The notes: generated from the letters alone by a model not told the origin. 64,000 nucleotides of DNA from Hyphomicrobiaceae bacterium (GCA_030655135.1 JAURWC010000074.1:1-64000); one strand, 5' to 3'; positions 33,192 to 43,282 are shown, counted from the first letter of the stretch. Program-made: numbers and translations.

Positions 33192-35582
33192 ATGATTTGC
33201 AGACGATTGCCGTTGATCGGTTGCTTTTGGTGCGTGCTTTCGATCGCACCGGGTCAGGCCCAACAGCAATCGCTGCCAGCGCCGGCTCCTCCGGCAGCGT
33301 CGACAGAAGCAGCGCCCCTGCCTGCGCTCGAAGTGACGACGAATAAGGAGACCAAGAAGAAAGCGGCCAAAAGGACGACCCCCGCGAAATCCGTCGCGGT
33401 CAAAAAGGCGACCCCTGCGCCTCAGCCTGAACCCGAGCCGCCGAAACCGGCAGAGGTCGGCTCCGGCCCCGGCACCGGGACGGGGCCCATCGAAGGCTAC
33501 GTGGCGACAAAGACGACGACGGGCGCCAAGAGCGATACACCGCTGAACGAGATCCCGCAGTCGATCTCGGTGGTCGGCCAAGAGCAGATCCGCGACCAAG
33601 GAGCCAAGAACTGGCAGGAGACGCTCCGCTACCTTCCCGGCGTGATCGCCGACGGCTACGGCATCGACAGCCGCGCCGACACGGCCTTCGTGCGCGGCAC
33701 TGAGGCCGCCGAATTCCTCGACGGTCTGAAGCGGACCTTCAACTACTACACCTACACGTATCGCATCGACCCCTACTTCATGGAGCGGATCGAGGTGCTG
33801 CGCGGACCGCCCTCGGTGCTTTACGGTCAGGCGCCCGTCGGCGGCATCGTGAATTCCGTGTCGAAGCGGCCGCAAGAGACCGCACGCCGCGAAGTCACCG
33901 TCGAGTATGGCACCAACGACTACAAGCAGATCAAGGCGGACCTGACTGGCCCCCTCACGCAGGATGGCCGCTGGAGCTACCGTCTCATCGGTGCGTTGCG
34001 CGATGCAGATACGCAGGTGGACTACGTGCCGGACGACCACATGGCGCTGTCACCCTCGCTGACGTTCCGGCCGCAGGCCGGCACCAGCATCACCCTGCTG
34101 GGCCATTTCCAGAACGATGACTCCGGCTCGACGCAGCAGTTCCTGCCGCATGTGGGCACGCGCTTCCGCAGCGCCAGCGGCTTTGTCGACAGCGACCTGT
34201 TCGTGGGCGAACCCGGCTTCGACCGCTACGACACCGACGTGAAGTCCGGCTCGTTGTTCGTCGATCACAAGTTCAACGACACGTTCGCAGTGCATCATAA
34301 CATGCGCTATTCGGACATCTTCAACGTCTACGACACATATTATCCCGGCTTCTTTGCCGGGCCTGAAACCGTTGATCCCAATTTCCCATTCCTGGATCCG
34401 GCTCAACGCACGATCCGGCGCATCAAGGCGATCGGCGATACCAGCACGCAGTTGCTGAACACCGACACCAATCTCGAAGCCAAACTGCAGACGGGCCCGG
34501 TGGCTCATCGTCTATTGGGCGGTCTCGACTATGCCAAGTTCCGGTCGAGCTCAACATATGGACAGGCAGTCTCGCAGACGCCATTCGACCTTTACAATCC
34601 GGTCTACGGCCAGCCCGACAACCTTGGCATTCCGATCTATGACAACGACGGCCTGATCGATAGTTACCGGCCGGTCGGGTCGGTTCCGCTGACGGACTTC
34701 GGCAAACAGGACATCACGCAGACCGGCCTTTATCTCCAGGACCAGATTAAACTAGCCAACTGGATTGCCGTGCTCGGCGTGCGCCGTGACTGGCTGCATC
34801 AGGACAGCAGCACACTCTTCCTCAACGATGAAACCGATCCGGCCGACGATAGCGTCGCCGCTGACGATCAACGCGACGAGGCGACCACCTATCGCGCGGG
34901 GCTGATGTATCAGTTTCCCTCCGGCCTGACGCCATACGTGAGTTACGCGCAGTCGTTCGTACCGCTGATCGGCCGCAAGCGCTTGGGCGGTACGTTCACG
35001 CCGCAGGAAGGCGAGATGTACGAGGCAGGCTTCAAGTACCAGGCGCCCGGCTTACCGTTCATCATCAACAGCGCTGTCTACGACATAACCGAAAGCAGCC
35101 GCCTTGCCTCCGACCCTGCCGATCCGAATTTTTCGGTCCAGTCGGGCTCTGTCGCGATCAAGGGCTTCGAATTCGAGGCCACGGGCAACCTGACACGAAA
35201 CCTCAAGACGATCGCCAGCTACTCCTACACAGACGCCGTCTACACAGGCGGCGACCAGGATGGGTTCCGGGTGGAATCAGTCCCCCACCACCTGGCGTCA
35301 CTGTGGGCGATCTACAGCTTCGACACAGCCATGCTGAAGGGCTGGTCGATCGGCGGCGGCATCCGCTATATCGGCACGTCGCTGGATGGGGCGGACGAGA
35401 TCAAGACACCGGCCGTGGGCCTCGTCGATGCGGCGCTGGCGTACGACACCAAGGATTGGCGTTGGTCGCTCAACGCCTCCAACCTGGAGGACAAGGAGTA
35501 TCTCACCACGTGTCTGTCGCGCGGGGACTGCTTCGTCGGCGCACGGCGCACGATTATGACGGGGCTGACGTATAAATTCTGA
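33192..35582 (+). CDS. TonB-dependent siderophore receptor
   Basis: A 796-aa outer-membrane receptor of the ferrichrome/FhuA-like group. It has a signal peptide (1 to about 23). An unusual Lys/Ala/Pro-rich stretch (about 45-95) precedes the plug domain, which contains NEIPQSISVVGQEQIRDQ and ERIEVLRGPPSVLYGQ. The 22-strand barrel ends in the expected aromatic residue (TGLTYKF). Siderophore identity cannot be inferred, since no transport or biosynthesis genes adjoin. An inverted TTGACA (33109-33114) / TGTCAA (33135-33140) pair upstream may be promoter or operator sequence. Confidence 0.92.
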   Translation: MICRRLPLIGCFWCVLSIAPGQAQQQSLPAPAPPAASTEAAPLPALEVTTNKETKKKAAKRTTPAKSVAVKKATPAPQPEPEPPKPAEVGSGPGTGTGPIEGYVATKTTTGAKSDTPLNEIPQSISVVGQEQIRDQGAKNWQETLRYLPGVIADGYGIDSRADTAFVRGTEAAEFLDGLKRTFNYYTYTYRIDPYFMERIEVLRGPPSVLYGQAPVGGIVNSVSKRPQETARREVTVEYGTNDYKQIKADLTGPLTQDGRWSYRLIGALRDADTQVDYVPDDHMALSPSLTFRPQAGTSITLLGHFQNDDSGSTQQFLPHVGTRFRSASGFVDSDLFVGEPGFDRYDTDVKSGSLFVDHKFNDTFAVHHNMRYSDIFNVYDTYYPGFFAGPETVDPNFPFLDPAQRTIRRIKAIGDTSTQLLNTDTNLEAKLQTGPVAHRLLGGLDYAKFRSSSTYGQAVSQTPFDLYNPVYGQPDNLGIPIYDNDGLIDSYRPVGSVPLTDFGKQDITQTGLYLQDQIKLANWIAVLGVRRDWLHQDSSTLFLNDETDPADDSVAADDQRDEATTYRAGLMYQFPSGLTPYVSYAQSFVPLIGRKRLGGTFTPQEGEMYEAGFKYQAPGLPFIINSAVYDITESSRLASDPADPNFSVQSGSVAIKGFEFEATGNLTRNLKTIASYSYTDAVYTGGDQDGFRVESVPHHLASLWAIYSFDTAMLKGWSIGGGIRYIGTSLDGADEIKTPAVGLVDAALAYDTKDWRWSLNASNLEDKEYLTTCLSRGDCFVGARRTIMTGLTYKF

Positions 35583-35620
35583 TCTGGCGGCTTGCAGCCT
35601 GCGCACGCGGGCCGCGCTCC

Positions 35621-35657
35621 CAAACAAACGGCGCTGGATCGCATGGATCCAGCGCCG
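35621..35657 (-). terminator. Terminator of the 122-aa exported protein gene
   Basis: A 12-bp perfect stem (CGGCGCTGGATC at 35629-35640 with 35646-35657) has a 5-nt loop. On the minus strand it is followed by a T-rich tract (GTTTGTTTG). It may also stop the plus-strand receptor transcript. Confidence 0.75.
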
Positions 35658-35680
35658 TCGAAAATCACATAACGTCGTGC

Positions 35681-36049
35681 TTACTCTTTCTTGCCGTCGT
35701 CCGGGGCGTCGCCGCCGCACTTGGCGTCGAGCTTGTCGAGGGCGTCGGAGAGCGCCTTGGCTTCGGCGCTGTCTTCTTTCAGGTTCTCGCCTGAATTCCA
35801 TGCCGTCTCGAAATCCGGGCCGAGCGTCTTGAAGTAGCCGTCAATCTTGCCATCGGCCGCCTCCAGCTTCTTCTCGTCGTCTCCAACCTCTTCCATCGTC
35901 TTGCCCATTTCGCAATAGGCCTGGATCTTGGCGGGGTCGCTCTCGACAGCCGAAAAAGTCTTCACGGCCTGTTCGATCTTGGGATCGAGGGCCAGTGCCG
36001 GCGTAGCGAGAAGGCCGCCCAGCAGCGCGGCCGCGATAATGCGATTCAT
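35681..36049 (-). CDS. Small exported acidic protein
   Basis: The 122-aa product has a signal peptide (AAALLGGLLATPALA). The mature domain is helical and acidic, with two Cys (AYCEMG and AKCGGD) and a charged C-terminus ending GKKE. An excellent AGGAGG lies 6 nt before the ATG at 36049. I do not recognise a family, although small periplasmic helical proteins of this type are common in the order. It converges on the TonB receptor gene and shares the terminator region with it. Confidence 0.75.
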   Translation of the reverse strand: MNRIIAAALLGGLLATPALALDPKIEQAVKTFSAVESDPAKIQAYCEMGKTMEEVGDDEKKLEAADGKIDGYFKTLGPDFETAWNSGENLKEDSAEAKALSDALDKLDAKCGGDAPDDGKKE

Positions 36050-36370
36050 TCCGTTCCTCCTGAACTGAGGTCTCAACCGCGAGCCGTGGGCTCACAGCCG
36101 GCGTTCCTCTAACACAGGATCAAACGAATGCCAGGGCCACTTCCGTCGCGCCAAAGACTCGTGGGCAAGAAAATATCGTCTTGCCCGCAGCTTGACCGCA
36201 AACGGCGGCAAATTCTCCCGGCGACGCTGAAAAGCCGCGCGTGCGACCCGCGCGCTTGTCAAACATCGTTCCCGCAGTCTGGTGCGCGACTTGAGCACTC
36301 TTGCACGCGTCCCAGTTGAACCGGGGCGCCAGAAGTCATGGATTGAAAATTCCCACGGCGCACGCCGGGT
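36050..36370. other. Intergenic region, nothing recognised
   Basis: It lies between two minus-strand genes. No gene, repeat or regulatory motif stands out. Confidence 0.35.
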
Positions 36371-36577
36371 TCAGATCTTGGCGACTTGGCCCGGACGCTG
36401 GCACTTCCATCTGTCGATCTTCCACTTGGGATTGCCGAGCGACCATTTGGCGATCTCGGCTTGGCCGAACATCATGCACTGATGCGGCGTCACGGCTTCA
36501 GCCGCGTACGTGAGGTGGACTTCTTTGCACTTGGATGGGTCGGTGATGAAGCAGACGGAAACAAGGATCTCGATCAT
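36371..36577 (-). CDS. Small conserved-type protein with Cys and Trp motifs
   Basis: The 68-aa protein reads as a compact domain: MIEILVSVCFITDPSKCKEV, a central TPHQCMMFGQAEIAKW, and a C-terminal WKIDRWKCQ. I recall short proteins of this pattern, annotated as hypothetical, in alphaproteobacteria. Four cysteines at similar spacing (9, 17, 34, 59) suggest metal binding or disulfides. The ATG at 36577 is preferred over a GTG 9 bp upstream because AGGGG is 8 nt before it. The function is unknown. Confidence 0.75.
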   Translation of the reverse strand: MIEILVSVCFITDPSKCKEVHLTYAAEAVTPHQCMMFGQAEIAKWSLGNPKWKIDRWKCQRPGQVAKI

Positions 36578-36836
36578 CTTTGGCACCCCTGTATGAGTTG
36601 ATCACCCGTGCTCTACGGGCAACATTCTCTTTGGGCGCCATCCCTGCGGTTTGCTGCTTTTTGCTCTTGACCTTAAAGCTGAGCGAGAATCAGTGACGGC
36701 ACAAGGCCAACAGACAATCAGTTTCTGCCTAAATTCTCAGCAAACCCTTATTTTACGCGGGTCTCTGATTGATCACGCCAACTATGTCGCAGGATTACAT
36801 CACAATGTCGCAGCCCTGCATCAGCTCGCCGCAGGG

Positions 36837-37481
36837 TCACGCTTGCGGCGCAGGCCGATCGTTTTCTTCCGTAGCCGCTTCATAGACCTCGTAAGCCGAC
36901 GTCGCATTCAGCGCGGCGATGGCCAGCCCGACGATGATGTCGGGCCAGATGCTGCCCAACGCAAACGTTGCTAATCCCGCGGCAACAATTGCGACATTGG
37001 CAGCAACGTCGTTGCGTGCAGACAGGAAGGCGGCCGTCATCAGCGCGCCCCCGTGGTGACGCGTGCGAGCCAGCAGCAGCGCGCAGAACAGGTTCACGGC
37101 GAAGGCGCCCGCGCCGGTGAGCGTCAACGCCACGGGTTCGGGCACGAGGGGAACCGATAACTTTTCGTAGGCCGTCCAGAGAGCGGCGATCCCGGGCATC
37201 AGCAGGAGCCCGGCAAGGCCAAAGCCCACGACACGCCGCTTCGCTGCGCTCCAGCCGAACGCCAGGAGGACCAGCAGGTTGACCGCGGCGTCTTCCAGAA
37301 AATCGATACTGTCGGCGAACAGCGAAACCGACCCGATCGCGACAGCCACAGAGTATTCCACGCCGAAGTAGGCAAGGTTTGCCAACGCCACGACGATGAC
37401 CGTGCGGCGCACGGCTGCGGCAACGCCGTCTTGCCCCAGGTCTTGCTTCATATCGTCCAACGGTGGCCTCGATTGCTCCAT
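36837..37481 (-). CDS. Cation diffusion facilitator family transporter
   Basis: A 214-aa membrane protein with about six helices that matches the transmembrane part of CDF metal exporters and lacks the cytoplasmic C-terminal domain. The TM2 site reads DSIDFLEDAAVN and the TM5 site SARNDVAANV. These give an Asp/Asp plus Asn/Asp arrangement in place of the His-containing sites of Zn-type CDFs. Metal specificity is therefore uncertain. The start at 37481 is tentative (ATG at 37451 is the alternative), and sequence further upstream to 37754 does not look like part of the family. Confidence 0.8.
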   Translation of the reverse strand: MEQSRPPLDDMKQDLGQDGVAAAVRRTVIVVALANLAYFGVEYSVAVAIGSVSLFADSIDFLEDAAVNLLVLLAFGWSAAKRRVVGFGLAGLLLMPGIAALWTAYEKLSVPLVPEPVALTLTGAGAFAVNLFCALLLARTRHHGGALMTAAFLSARNDVAANVAIVAAGLATFALGSIWPDIIVGLAIAALNATSAYEVYEAATEENDRPAPQA

Positions 37482-37825
37482 GCAGCGACCAACAAAAGCG
37501 CCTACCACGTTGTCGCGCTCGTGGCATACGAGACAACGGGCAAGCGATAAATGCCGCCCGCTGACGGTATGAACAAAACGTATATAGCGATGCGTTGACA
37601 AGGGCTTAGGAAAACGTTCGTGGCCCACAGAGCACGCCGCGTTAAGGAAACAAGGTTTCAAACGATCGCGCGCTTGACCCCACGGTCGCACTCCAGCATC
37701 CAAGGACGTCCGAAGCGCTTGCTGGCCCACAAGGCCCGCGGCGATCCGGGCCACCCGGGGGAAGACGCGGCGTTCAACGATAAGCGAAGGGTGCCTGTCC
37801 TGCAGGCGCGACGACGAGGGGCCTC
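37482..37825. other. Intergenic region, nothing recognised
   Basis: It lies between the divergent CDF gene and a small membrane protein gene. No convincing small gene or repeat was seen. Confidence 0.35.
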
Positions 37826-38053
37826 ATGTCGATCAACACGCCGGCAGACCAGCTGCCGCAAGTTGCGTTCAATCCCATCACGCTGGGCTGGGTGCTGAAG
37901 CGTTCGGCCATCGGCATTGCCATCCTCACTATCGCCATCAGCGCGATGGCTTGGCTGACCTATGCCTCGATCGATCCGCAACTGGAAGCGCAGTCCGTCG
38001 AAGGTGAGGCGGACACCTCCGCAGACGTGACCAAGGTCAACCTCCGCTTCTAG
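37826..38053 (+). CDS. Small single-span membrane protein
   Basis: The 75-aa protein has one transmembrane helix (SAIGIAILTIAISAMAWLTYAS) after a 25-residue N-terminus, then a short acidic tail. GAGGGG lies just upstream of the ATG. No family is recognised. It may be cotranscribed with the following small membrane protein and rimK. Confidence 0.6.
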   Translation: MSINTPADQLPQVAFNPITLGWVLKRSAIGIAILTIAISAMAWLTYASIDPQLEAQSVEGEADTSADVTKVNLRF

Positions 38054-38180
38054 TCCGATCCTATCCACAGCGCTGGCACGCGACGCGATTGTCTCTCGCA
38101 CCGGGGCACTTGCGCCGCTAAGCTCTGGCCGAGCCAAACGTCTGCAAACGCGGGCGGGTGCCCAGGCTGAGGCGTTGCGA

Positions 38181-38594
38181 ATGACGGGAACTCAATTACT
38201 TCTGCTCGGGCTGGTGGTGGTCGCCGCCGTTGTCGCAGGATATTTCATCGGCCGCTGGTCGTCGGATCGCGAGCTGGGTGCCCGTTCCGCTAGGCCCAAT
38301 CCCCTGCCCGCGCCAGACGATCTGCCGCCGGCGGACGACGCTCCTGTTCGCGCGCCCGCACCGCGACAGCGAGGGGTACCACCGCCCGCCAGCGCAGGCG
38401 GCGATAGCTACGGCGAGCCCGCTGCAGCCGCACCCAGGCAGCGCTCTGCCGCTCCGCCACCGGCGTCAGCTGGCGGGGAGCCTGCATCCAGCGGCACGAC
38501 AGACGCTGAACCGCGGCGGACCCGGCGCGGCCCGCCCCCACCCGCCGCAGCCGGCGTGATGGACACAGGCAACGGCCCGAAGCGGTCCCGTTAG
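38181..38594 (+). CDS. Membrane-anchored low-complexity protein
   Basis: The 137-aa protein has an N-terminal helix (LLLLGLVVVAAVVAGYFIG) followed by an Ala/Pro/Arg/Gly-rich tail. The tail contains three imperfect copies of a PPPASAGG-type motif (PPPASAGGD, PPPASAGGE, PPPAAAGV). It has no globular domain. It lies 30 bp upstream of rimK and is probably cotranscribed. The ATG at 38181 is used; a TTG two codons earlier is possible. Confidence 0.55.
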   Translation: MTGTQLLLLGLVVVAAVVAGYFIGRWSSDRELGARSARPNPLPAPDDLPPADDAPVRAPAPRQRGVPPPASAGGDSYGEPAAAAPRQRSAAPPPASAGGEPASSGTTDAEPRRTRRGPPPPAAAGVMDTGNGPKRSR

Positions 38595-38624
38595 CGCGAT
38601 CAAAGATTTCCGGAGCGTTCCCGA

Positions 38625-39530
38625 ATGCGCCTGGCGATGCTCGCGCGAAACCCCAAGCTCTACTCCCACCGCCGCCTCGTGGAGGCGGCCGAAGCGCGCG
38701 GCCACTCGCTCGACGTCATCAACACGCTGCGTGTGCACGTCAACATCACCTCGAACAATCCAGTGCTGCGCTACGGCGGGCAATCGCTGCCGCGCTACGA
38801 CGCGGTGATCCCGCGCATCGGCGCGTCCGTCACGGCCTATGGTCTGGCCGTATTGCGCCAATTCGAAATGCAGGGCGTCTATCCGTTGAACGAAAGTGTC
38901 GCGATCGGCCGGGCGCGCGATAAACTGCGCGCGTTACAGTTGCTGGCGCGCGCCGGTATCGGCCTGCCGGTGACGGCATTCGCACACGGCCCGCGCGCCG
39001 CCCACGAGGTGGTGCGCGAAGTGGGCGGAGCCCCGGTCGTCATCAAGCTGGTGGAGGGAACGCAGGGCCTCGGCGTAATCCTGGCGGACACGGAAGCATC
39101 CGCCAAGTCGACGATCGAGGCGTTCAGCGCGGCCAGCGTCAACATACTCGTGCAGGAATTCATCCACGAGGCCGAGGGCACCGACGTCCGCGCCTTTGTC
39201 ATCGGCGGGCGGGTTGTAGCGGCGATGAAGCGCGTCGGCGTCACGGGAGAGTTCCGCTCCAACCTGCATCGCGGCGGCCTGCCGGAGGCTGTAGATATCT
39301 CATTCGAGGAGCGGCTGACGGCCGTTCGCGCCGCAGCCGTGCTTGGCCTCAACGTTTGCGGTGTCGATATGCTGCGTTCCGACCGCGGACCCTTAGTGAT
39401 CGAGGTCAACGCGTCCCCCGGGATAGAAGGCGTGGAACGTGCATCGGGCATAGACGTTGCTGGCGAGATCATTTCTTTCCTGGAAGCATCGGCGCGGCCA
39501 GGAGCAACGGAAACCCGCGGCAACGGCTGA
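38625..39530 (+). CDS. rimK: RimK-type alpha-L-glutamate ligase
   Basis: A 301-aa ATP-grasp enzyme, the size of Escherichia coli RimK, which adds glutamates to the C-terminus of ribosomal protein S6. The N-terminus [27 protein letters not shown] is family-typical. ATP-grasp blocks include [35 protein letters not shown] and the Mg-binding [21 protein letters not shown] precedes the ATG. No S6 gene is nearby, so the target in this organism is inferred from the family. Confidence 0.92.
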   Translation: MRLAMLARNPKLYSHRRLVEAAEARGHSLDVINTLRVHVNITSNNPVLRYGGQSLPRYDAVIPRIGASVTAYGLAVLRQFEMQGVYPLNESVAIGRARDKLRALQLLARAGIGLPVTAFAHGPRAAHEVVREVGGAPVVIKLVEGTQGLGVILADTEASAKSTIEAFSAASVNILVQEFIHEAEGTDVRAFVIGGRVVAAMKRVGVTGEFRSNLHRGGLPEAVDISFEERLTAVRAAAVLGLNVCGVDMLRSDRGPLVIEVNASPGIEGVERASGIDVAGEIISFLEASARPGATETRGNG

Positions 39531-39662
39531 CCTGCACATCGATTCAGGTTGATGGCGCAATCAGCATTGTCGTTCTTGATTCCCACCCTCGCCAGACCGT
39601 ATCATTGACTGTCGTGATCGATGGCCGGGCGTAGTCAGCATGCGGTCATTTAGGCGGGGCGA

Positions 39663-40409
39663 ATGAGCGAGCAGCAGAAGCACTTTCCCGAGTTCTATGT
39701 CACCGCACCACAGCCTTGCCCGTATTTGCCAGGGCGGCTCGAACGCAAGCTCTTCACGCACCTGACGCACGAGAAGCCGCAAGGGCTGATCGACAATCTG
39801 CTAAAGGGCGGCTTCCGTCGCAGCCAGAACATCGCCTACATGCCGTACTGCGAAGGCTGCCACGCCTGCGTCTCGGTGCGCGTTCTCGTCGACGAGTTCG
39901 AACCGGGGCGATCCATGCGGCGCGTGATCGACCGCAATGCCGACCTCTTCACGCGGCGGGTATCGTCCGTTGCGACGACGGAACAGTACGGCCTGTTCCG
40001 CGACTATATCGACAGCCGCCACTCCGACGGCGGCATGGCCGACATGACCGTGCTCGATTACGCCATGATGGTCGAGGACAGCGTCATCAAGACGTTCCTG
40101 ACTGAATATCGCATGAAGCCGGAGAACCCGCTCGACAGCCGCCCCGAGACGTGGCCGCTCGCTGGCGTCGCCTTGTGCGACCGCCTCAGCGACGGTATCT
40201 CGATGGTCTACAGCTTTTACGAGCCTGAGGAACAGACACGCAGCCTCGGCACGTACATGATCCTGGAGCACATCGATTACGCCCGCCGCCTTGGCCTGCC
40301 GTATCTGTACCTCGGCTACTGGATCGATGGCTCGCGCAAGATGCGCTATAAGGCGCGCTATCAGCCGCAGGAGCGGCTGGGACCGAACGGCTGGGTGCGC
40401 GGCGGCTAG
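39663..40409 (+). CDS. bpt: Aspartate/glutamate leucyltransferase
   Basis: A 248-aa aminoacyl-tRNA-protein transferase of the Bpt type. It adds Leu from Leu-tRNA to proteins with N-terminal Asp or Glu and so marks them for ClpS/ClpAP (N-degron pathway). The N-terminal ATE domain shows PCPYLPGRLERKLFTHL and MPYCEGCHACVSVRVLV. The C-terminal GNAT-like domain shows YLYLGYWIDGSRKMRYKARYQP. Typical bacterial length. It follows rimK by 133 bp. Confidence 0.95.
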   Translation: MSEQQKHFPEFYVTAPQPCPYLPGRLERKLFTHLTHEKPQGLIDNLLKGGFRRSQNIAYMPYCEGCHACVSVRVLVDEFEPGRSMRRVIDRNADLFTRRVSSVATTEQYGLFRDYIDSRHSDGGMADMTVLDYAMMVEDSVIKTFLTEYRMKPENPLDSRPETWPLAGVALCDRLSDGISMVYSFYEPEEQTRSLGTYMILEHIDYARRLGLPYLYLGYWIDGSRKMRYKARYQPQERLGPNGWVRGG

Positions 40410-40425
40410 AGCCTTACGCCCGGCG

Positions 40426-40872
40426 TCACTTCGCCATCTCCGCCGACAGCTTTTCGAACAGATAGGTCCACTTGTCGGTTTGCGCCGTCACGAGCTGCTG
40501 CATATAGCCGTTGAGCTCGGTCATCAATGCGCAGTCCGGAGACTTGGCGGCAGCGCCCGCCTCTCCCATCGCCGTGATCTTGGCCAACATGGTGCTTGAT
40601 ACGCCGTCGAGCGCATCGGTCTTGGCGTCCTTCACCAGGGGTGCGGCCTCCTTCATGAACTGGTCGTCGCTCCAGCCACGCTTGCCCTTCAGCTCACGCA
40701 ACTTCTCCTGGAAGACGGGACGGTTCTTTTGATTGAGATTGCGCAGCGCGGCGGCCGCACTGTCGACCACGGCCTCGAAGTCGGCCTTGGCACAAGACGT
40801 CGCCTGCTGCGCATGCGCAGGCGTCACGGCGCCAGTCGCAAGCGCACACATCAGCAAAAGCCGCGACACCAT
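40426..40872 (-). CDS. Exported helical protein of unknown function
   Basis: The 148-aa product has a signal peptide (LLLMCALATGAVTPAHA). The mature domain appears mostly helical, with two Cys (TSCAKA and PDCALM) that could form one disulfide. No family is recognised. It converges on bpt with 16 bp between the stops. The start at 40872 is chosen for the signal peptide, with GGGGGAG about 10 nt upstream; the open frame continues to 40977. Confidence 0.7.
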   Translation of the reverse strand: MVSRLLLMCALATGAVTPAHAQQATSCAKADFEAVVDSAAAALRNLNQKNRPVFQEKLRELKGKRGWSDDQFMKEAAPLVKDAKTDALDGVSSTMLAKITAMGEAGAAAKSPDCALMTELNGYMQQLVTAQTDKWTYLFEKLSAEMAK

Positions 40873-41032
40873 CGGCGCAACGCTCCCCCGGGCCAAAACA
40901 CCGCCTACCCTTGGCGCAGAAGGCGCCGGATGGCAAGGTACAGCAGACGGATGTTCACTGCCGCTGCACCAGGACATTTGGCGACCGCGGAAATGCGTCA
41001 GATCACGAGACCTGCCCGAACTCGACGAGCGG

Positions 41033-43282
41033 CTAGAATGCCGGTCCGAACTTGTTGGACCTCGGGAAACCCTTGGGCACGACGCGGCCGGACTGCGCGC
41101 GCTGACCCACCCATTCCTTCAGATCGCTCCATCCGAGCGTAAAGGTACGGCCGGCGCTGTCGAGCCAGGTGAGGCCGTCCTTCTTGGCGAACACGCGGAT
41201 GTCGGCGAGGCCGTCGTCCTTGGAGCGCTGCAGGATGACGCCCTTGCCGCGCGTCATCTCGTTGACCTCGTCGAGCGGGAAGATGATGAGCTTGCGGCCG
41301 TCGCTGACGCAGGCCACGTGATCGCCGTCGACGGGAACACACAGCTTGGCCTCGTCCGGCTCGGTGACGTTGAGCACCTGCTTGCCCTTGCGGGTGGACG
41401 CCACGACGTCGTCCTCCGGCACGATGAAGCCATAACCGCCGTTCGACGCGACCAGCAGTTTGCGCCCCGGCTCGTAGACGAACAGATCGACGAAGTCGTG
41501 GTTCTCTTCCATGTCGACCATCAGCCGCAGCGGCTCGCCGTGGCCGCGGCCGCCGGGCAGCTGGCTGCCTTCCAGCGTGAAGAACTTGCCGTTGGTGGCG
41601 AACACCAGAAGCTTGTCCGTGGTCGATGCCTTGACGGCACGCTTCAGGCTGTCGCCCTGTTTGAATTCCAGCTTCGACGTGTCGTCGACGTGGCCACGCA
41701 GCGCCCGGATCCAACCCTTCTCGGAGAAGATGACCGTGATCGGCTCCTTCTCGATCAGGGCCTGGTCGAGGTCGATCGTGATCTCCGGTGCATCAGCGAA
41801 GGCCGAGCGGCGGCGGCCCAGTTCGGTCTTCTTCGAATAGCGGTCGCGCGTGCCCTTCACTTCGTCGGTGATGCGCTCCCACTGCAGGTCGTCGGATTTG
41901 AGCAGCGCCTTGATCTCGCGGCGCTCCTTCGACAGCTTGTCGTGCTCGGCCTTGATCTCGATTTCCTCGAGCTTGGCCAGCGAGCGCAGGCGCAGGTTGA
42001 GGATCGCTTCGGCCTGGACATCGGTGAGATTGAACTTGGCGATCAGCTTCGCCTTCGGCTCGTCCTCGAAGCGGACGATGCGGATCACCTCGTCGATGTT
42101 GAGGTAGGCGATGAGATAGCCGTCGAGCACTTCCAGGCGATGCTCGATCTTCTTTAGGCGGAACTGCGAGCGGCGGACCAGCACCTCGATGCGGTGTTCG
42201 AGCCACTGCTTCAGCACGTCCTTGATCGACAGGACGTTGGGAATTTGCCCGGCCGACAGCACGTTCATGTTGAGGCCGAAGCGGACCTCCAGCTCCGTCA
42301 GGCGGAACAGGCTTTCCATCAGCAGCAGGGGATCGACGGTGCGGCTCTTGGGCTCCAGAACGAGGCGGATTTCTTCTGCGCTCTCGTCGCGCACGTCACC
42401 CAGCAGTGGCACCTTCTTCTCGGTCAGAAGTTCGGCGAGCTTCTCGACGAGCTTGGCCTTCTGCACCTGATAGGGAATCTCGGTGACGACGATCTGGTAG
42501 GTGCCGCGGCCGGTGTCTTCCTTCTCCCACTTGGCGCGCTGGCGGAAGCCGCCACGGCCGGTCTTGTAAGCTTCGAGGATCTGCTCGCGCGGCTCGACGA
42601 TGATACCGCCCGTCGGGAAATCCGGGCCGGGGATGAACTCGACCAGCTTCTCGATCGTGGCGTTGGGATGCTTGATCAGATGCAGCAACGCGTCACACAG
42701 TTCATGCACGTTGTGCGGCGGAATGTTCGTCGCCATGCCGACGGCGATGCCGGCCGAACCGTTGGCCAGCAGGTTGGGGAACGCGGCGGGCAACACCGAC
42801 GGTTCCTGCTCGCGGCCGTCGTAGTTGGGACGGAACTCCACCGTGTCTTCGTCGATGCCGTCGAGCAATTCGGCAGCGACCGTGGTGAGGCGTGCTTCCG
42901 TATAGCGGTCGGCGGCGGGGTTATCGCCGTCGATGTTGCCGAAGTTGCCCTGACCATCGACCAGCGGATAGCGCACGGCAAAGCTCTGCGCGAGACGGGC
43001 GAGCGCGTCGTAGATCGCCTGGTTGCCGTGCGGATGGAAGTTACCCATCGTCTCGCCGACGATCTTGGCGCACTTGCGGTAGCCGGCTTCCGGATTGAGG
43101 CCCAGTTCGCGCATCGCAAACAGGATGCGGCGGTGCACCGGCTTCAAGCCGTCGCGCACGTCGGGCAGCGCACGGTGCATGATGGTGGACAACGCGTACG
43201 CGAGGTAGCGCTCTTCCAGCGCATCCTTCAGGTTCACGGGCTCGATAGGGCCAGGGCCCGGCAGAATCGGTTTTTCGCTCAT
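41033..43282 (-). CDS. parC: DNA topoisomerase IV subunit A
   Basis: A 749-aa type IIA topoisomerase subunit that decatenates daughter chromosomes with ParE. The active-site Tyr is Tyr127 in [11 protein letters not shown], and the quinolone-determining region [19 protein letters not shown] is intact. The C-terminal part has beta-pinwheel-type repeats and the block [18 protein letters not shown] is typical of ParC. The reading [23 protein letters not shown] distinguishes ParC from GyrA. parE is not in the window. Confidence 0.97.
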   Translation of the reverse strand: MSEKPILPGPGPIEPVNLKDALEERYLAYALSTIMHRALPDVRDGLKPVHRRILFAMRELGLNPEAGYRKCAKIVGETMGNFHPHGNQAIYDALARLAQSFAVRYPLVDGQGNFGNIDGDNPAADRYTEARLTTVAAELLDGIDEDTVEFRPNYDGREQEPSVLPAAFPNLLANGSAGIAVGMATNIPPHNVHELCDALLHLIKHPNATIEKLVEFIPGPDFPTGGIIVEPREQILEAYKTGRGGFRQRAKWEKEDTGRGTYQIVVTEIPYQVQKAKLVEKLAELLTEKKVPLLGDVRDESAEEIRLVLEPKSRTVDPLLLMESLFRLTELEVRFGLNMNVLSAGQIPNVLSIKDVLKQWLEHRIEVLVRRSQFRLKKIEHRLEVLDGYLIAYLNIDEVIRIVRFEDEPKAKLIAKFNLTDVQAEAILNLRLRSLAKLEEIEIKAEHDKLSKERREIKALLKSDDLQWERITDEVKGTRDRYSKKTELGRRRSAFADAPEITIDLDQALIEKEPITVIFSEKGWIRALRGHVDDTSKLEFKQGDSLKRAVKASTTDKLLVFATNGKFFTLEGSQLPGGRGHGEPLRLMVDMEENHDFVDLFVYEPGRKLLVASNGGYGFIVPEDDVVASTRKGKQVLNVTEPDEAKLCVPVDGDHVACVSDGRKLIIFPLDEVNEMTRGKGVILQRSKDDGLADIRVFAKKDGLTWLDSAGRTFTLGWSDLKEWVGQRAQSGRVVPKGFPRSNKFGPAF

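Noticed and set aside
37482-37754. N-terminal extension of the CDF transporter
   Set aside because: The sequence is not membrane-like and has no family similarity; a later ATG is more likely.
40400-40420. CTAGAGCC at the bpt stop as another copy of the MITE-like element
   Set aside because: Only eight bases match; the interior of the element is absent, so chance is sufficient.
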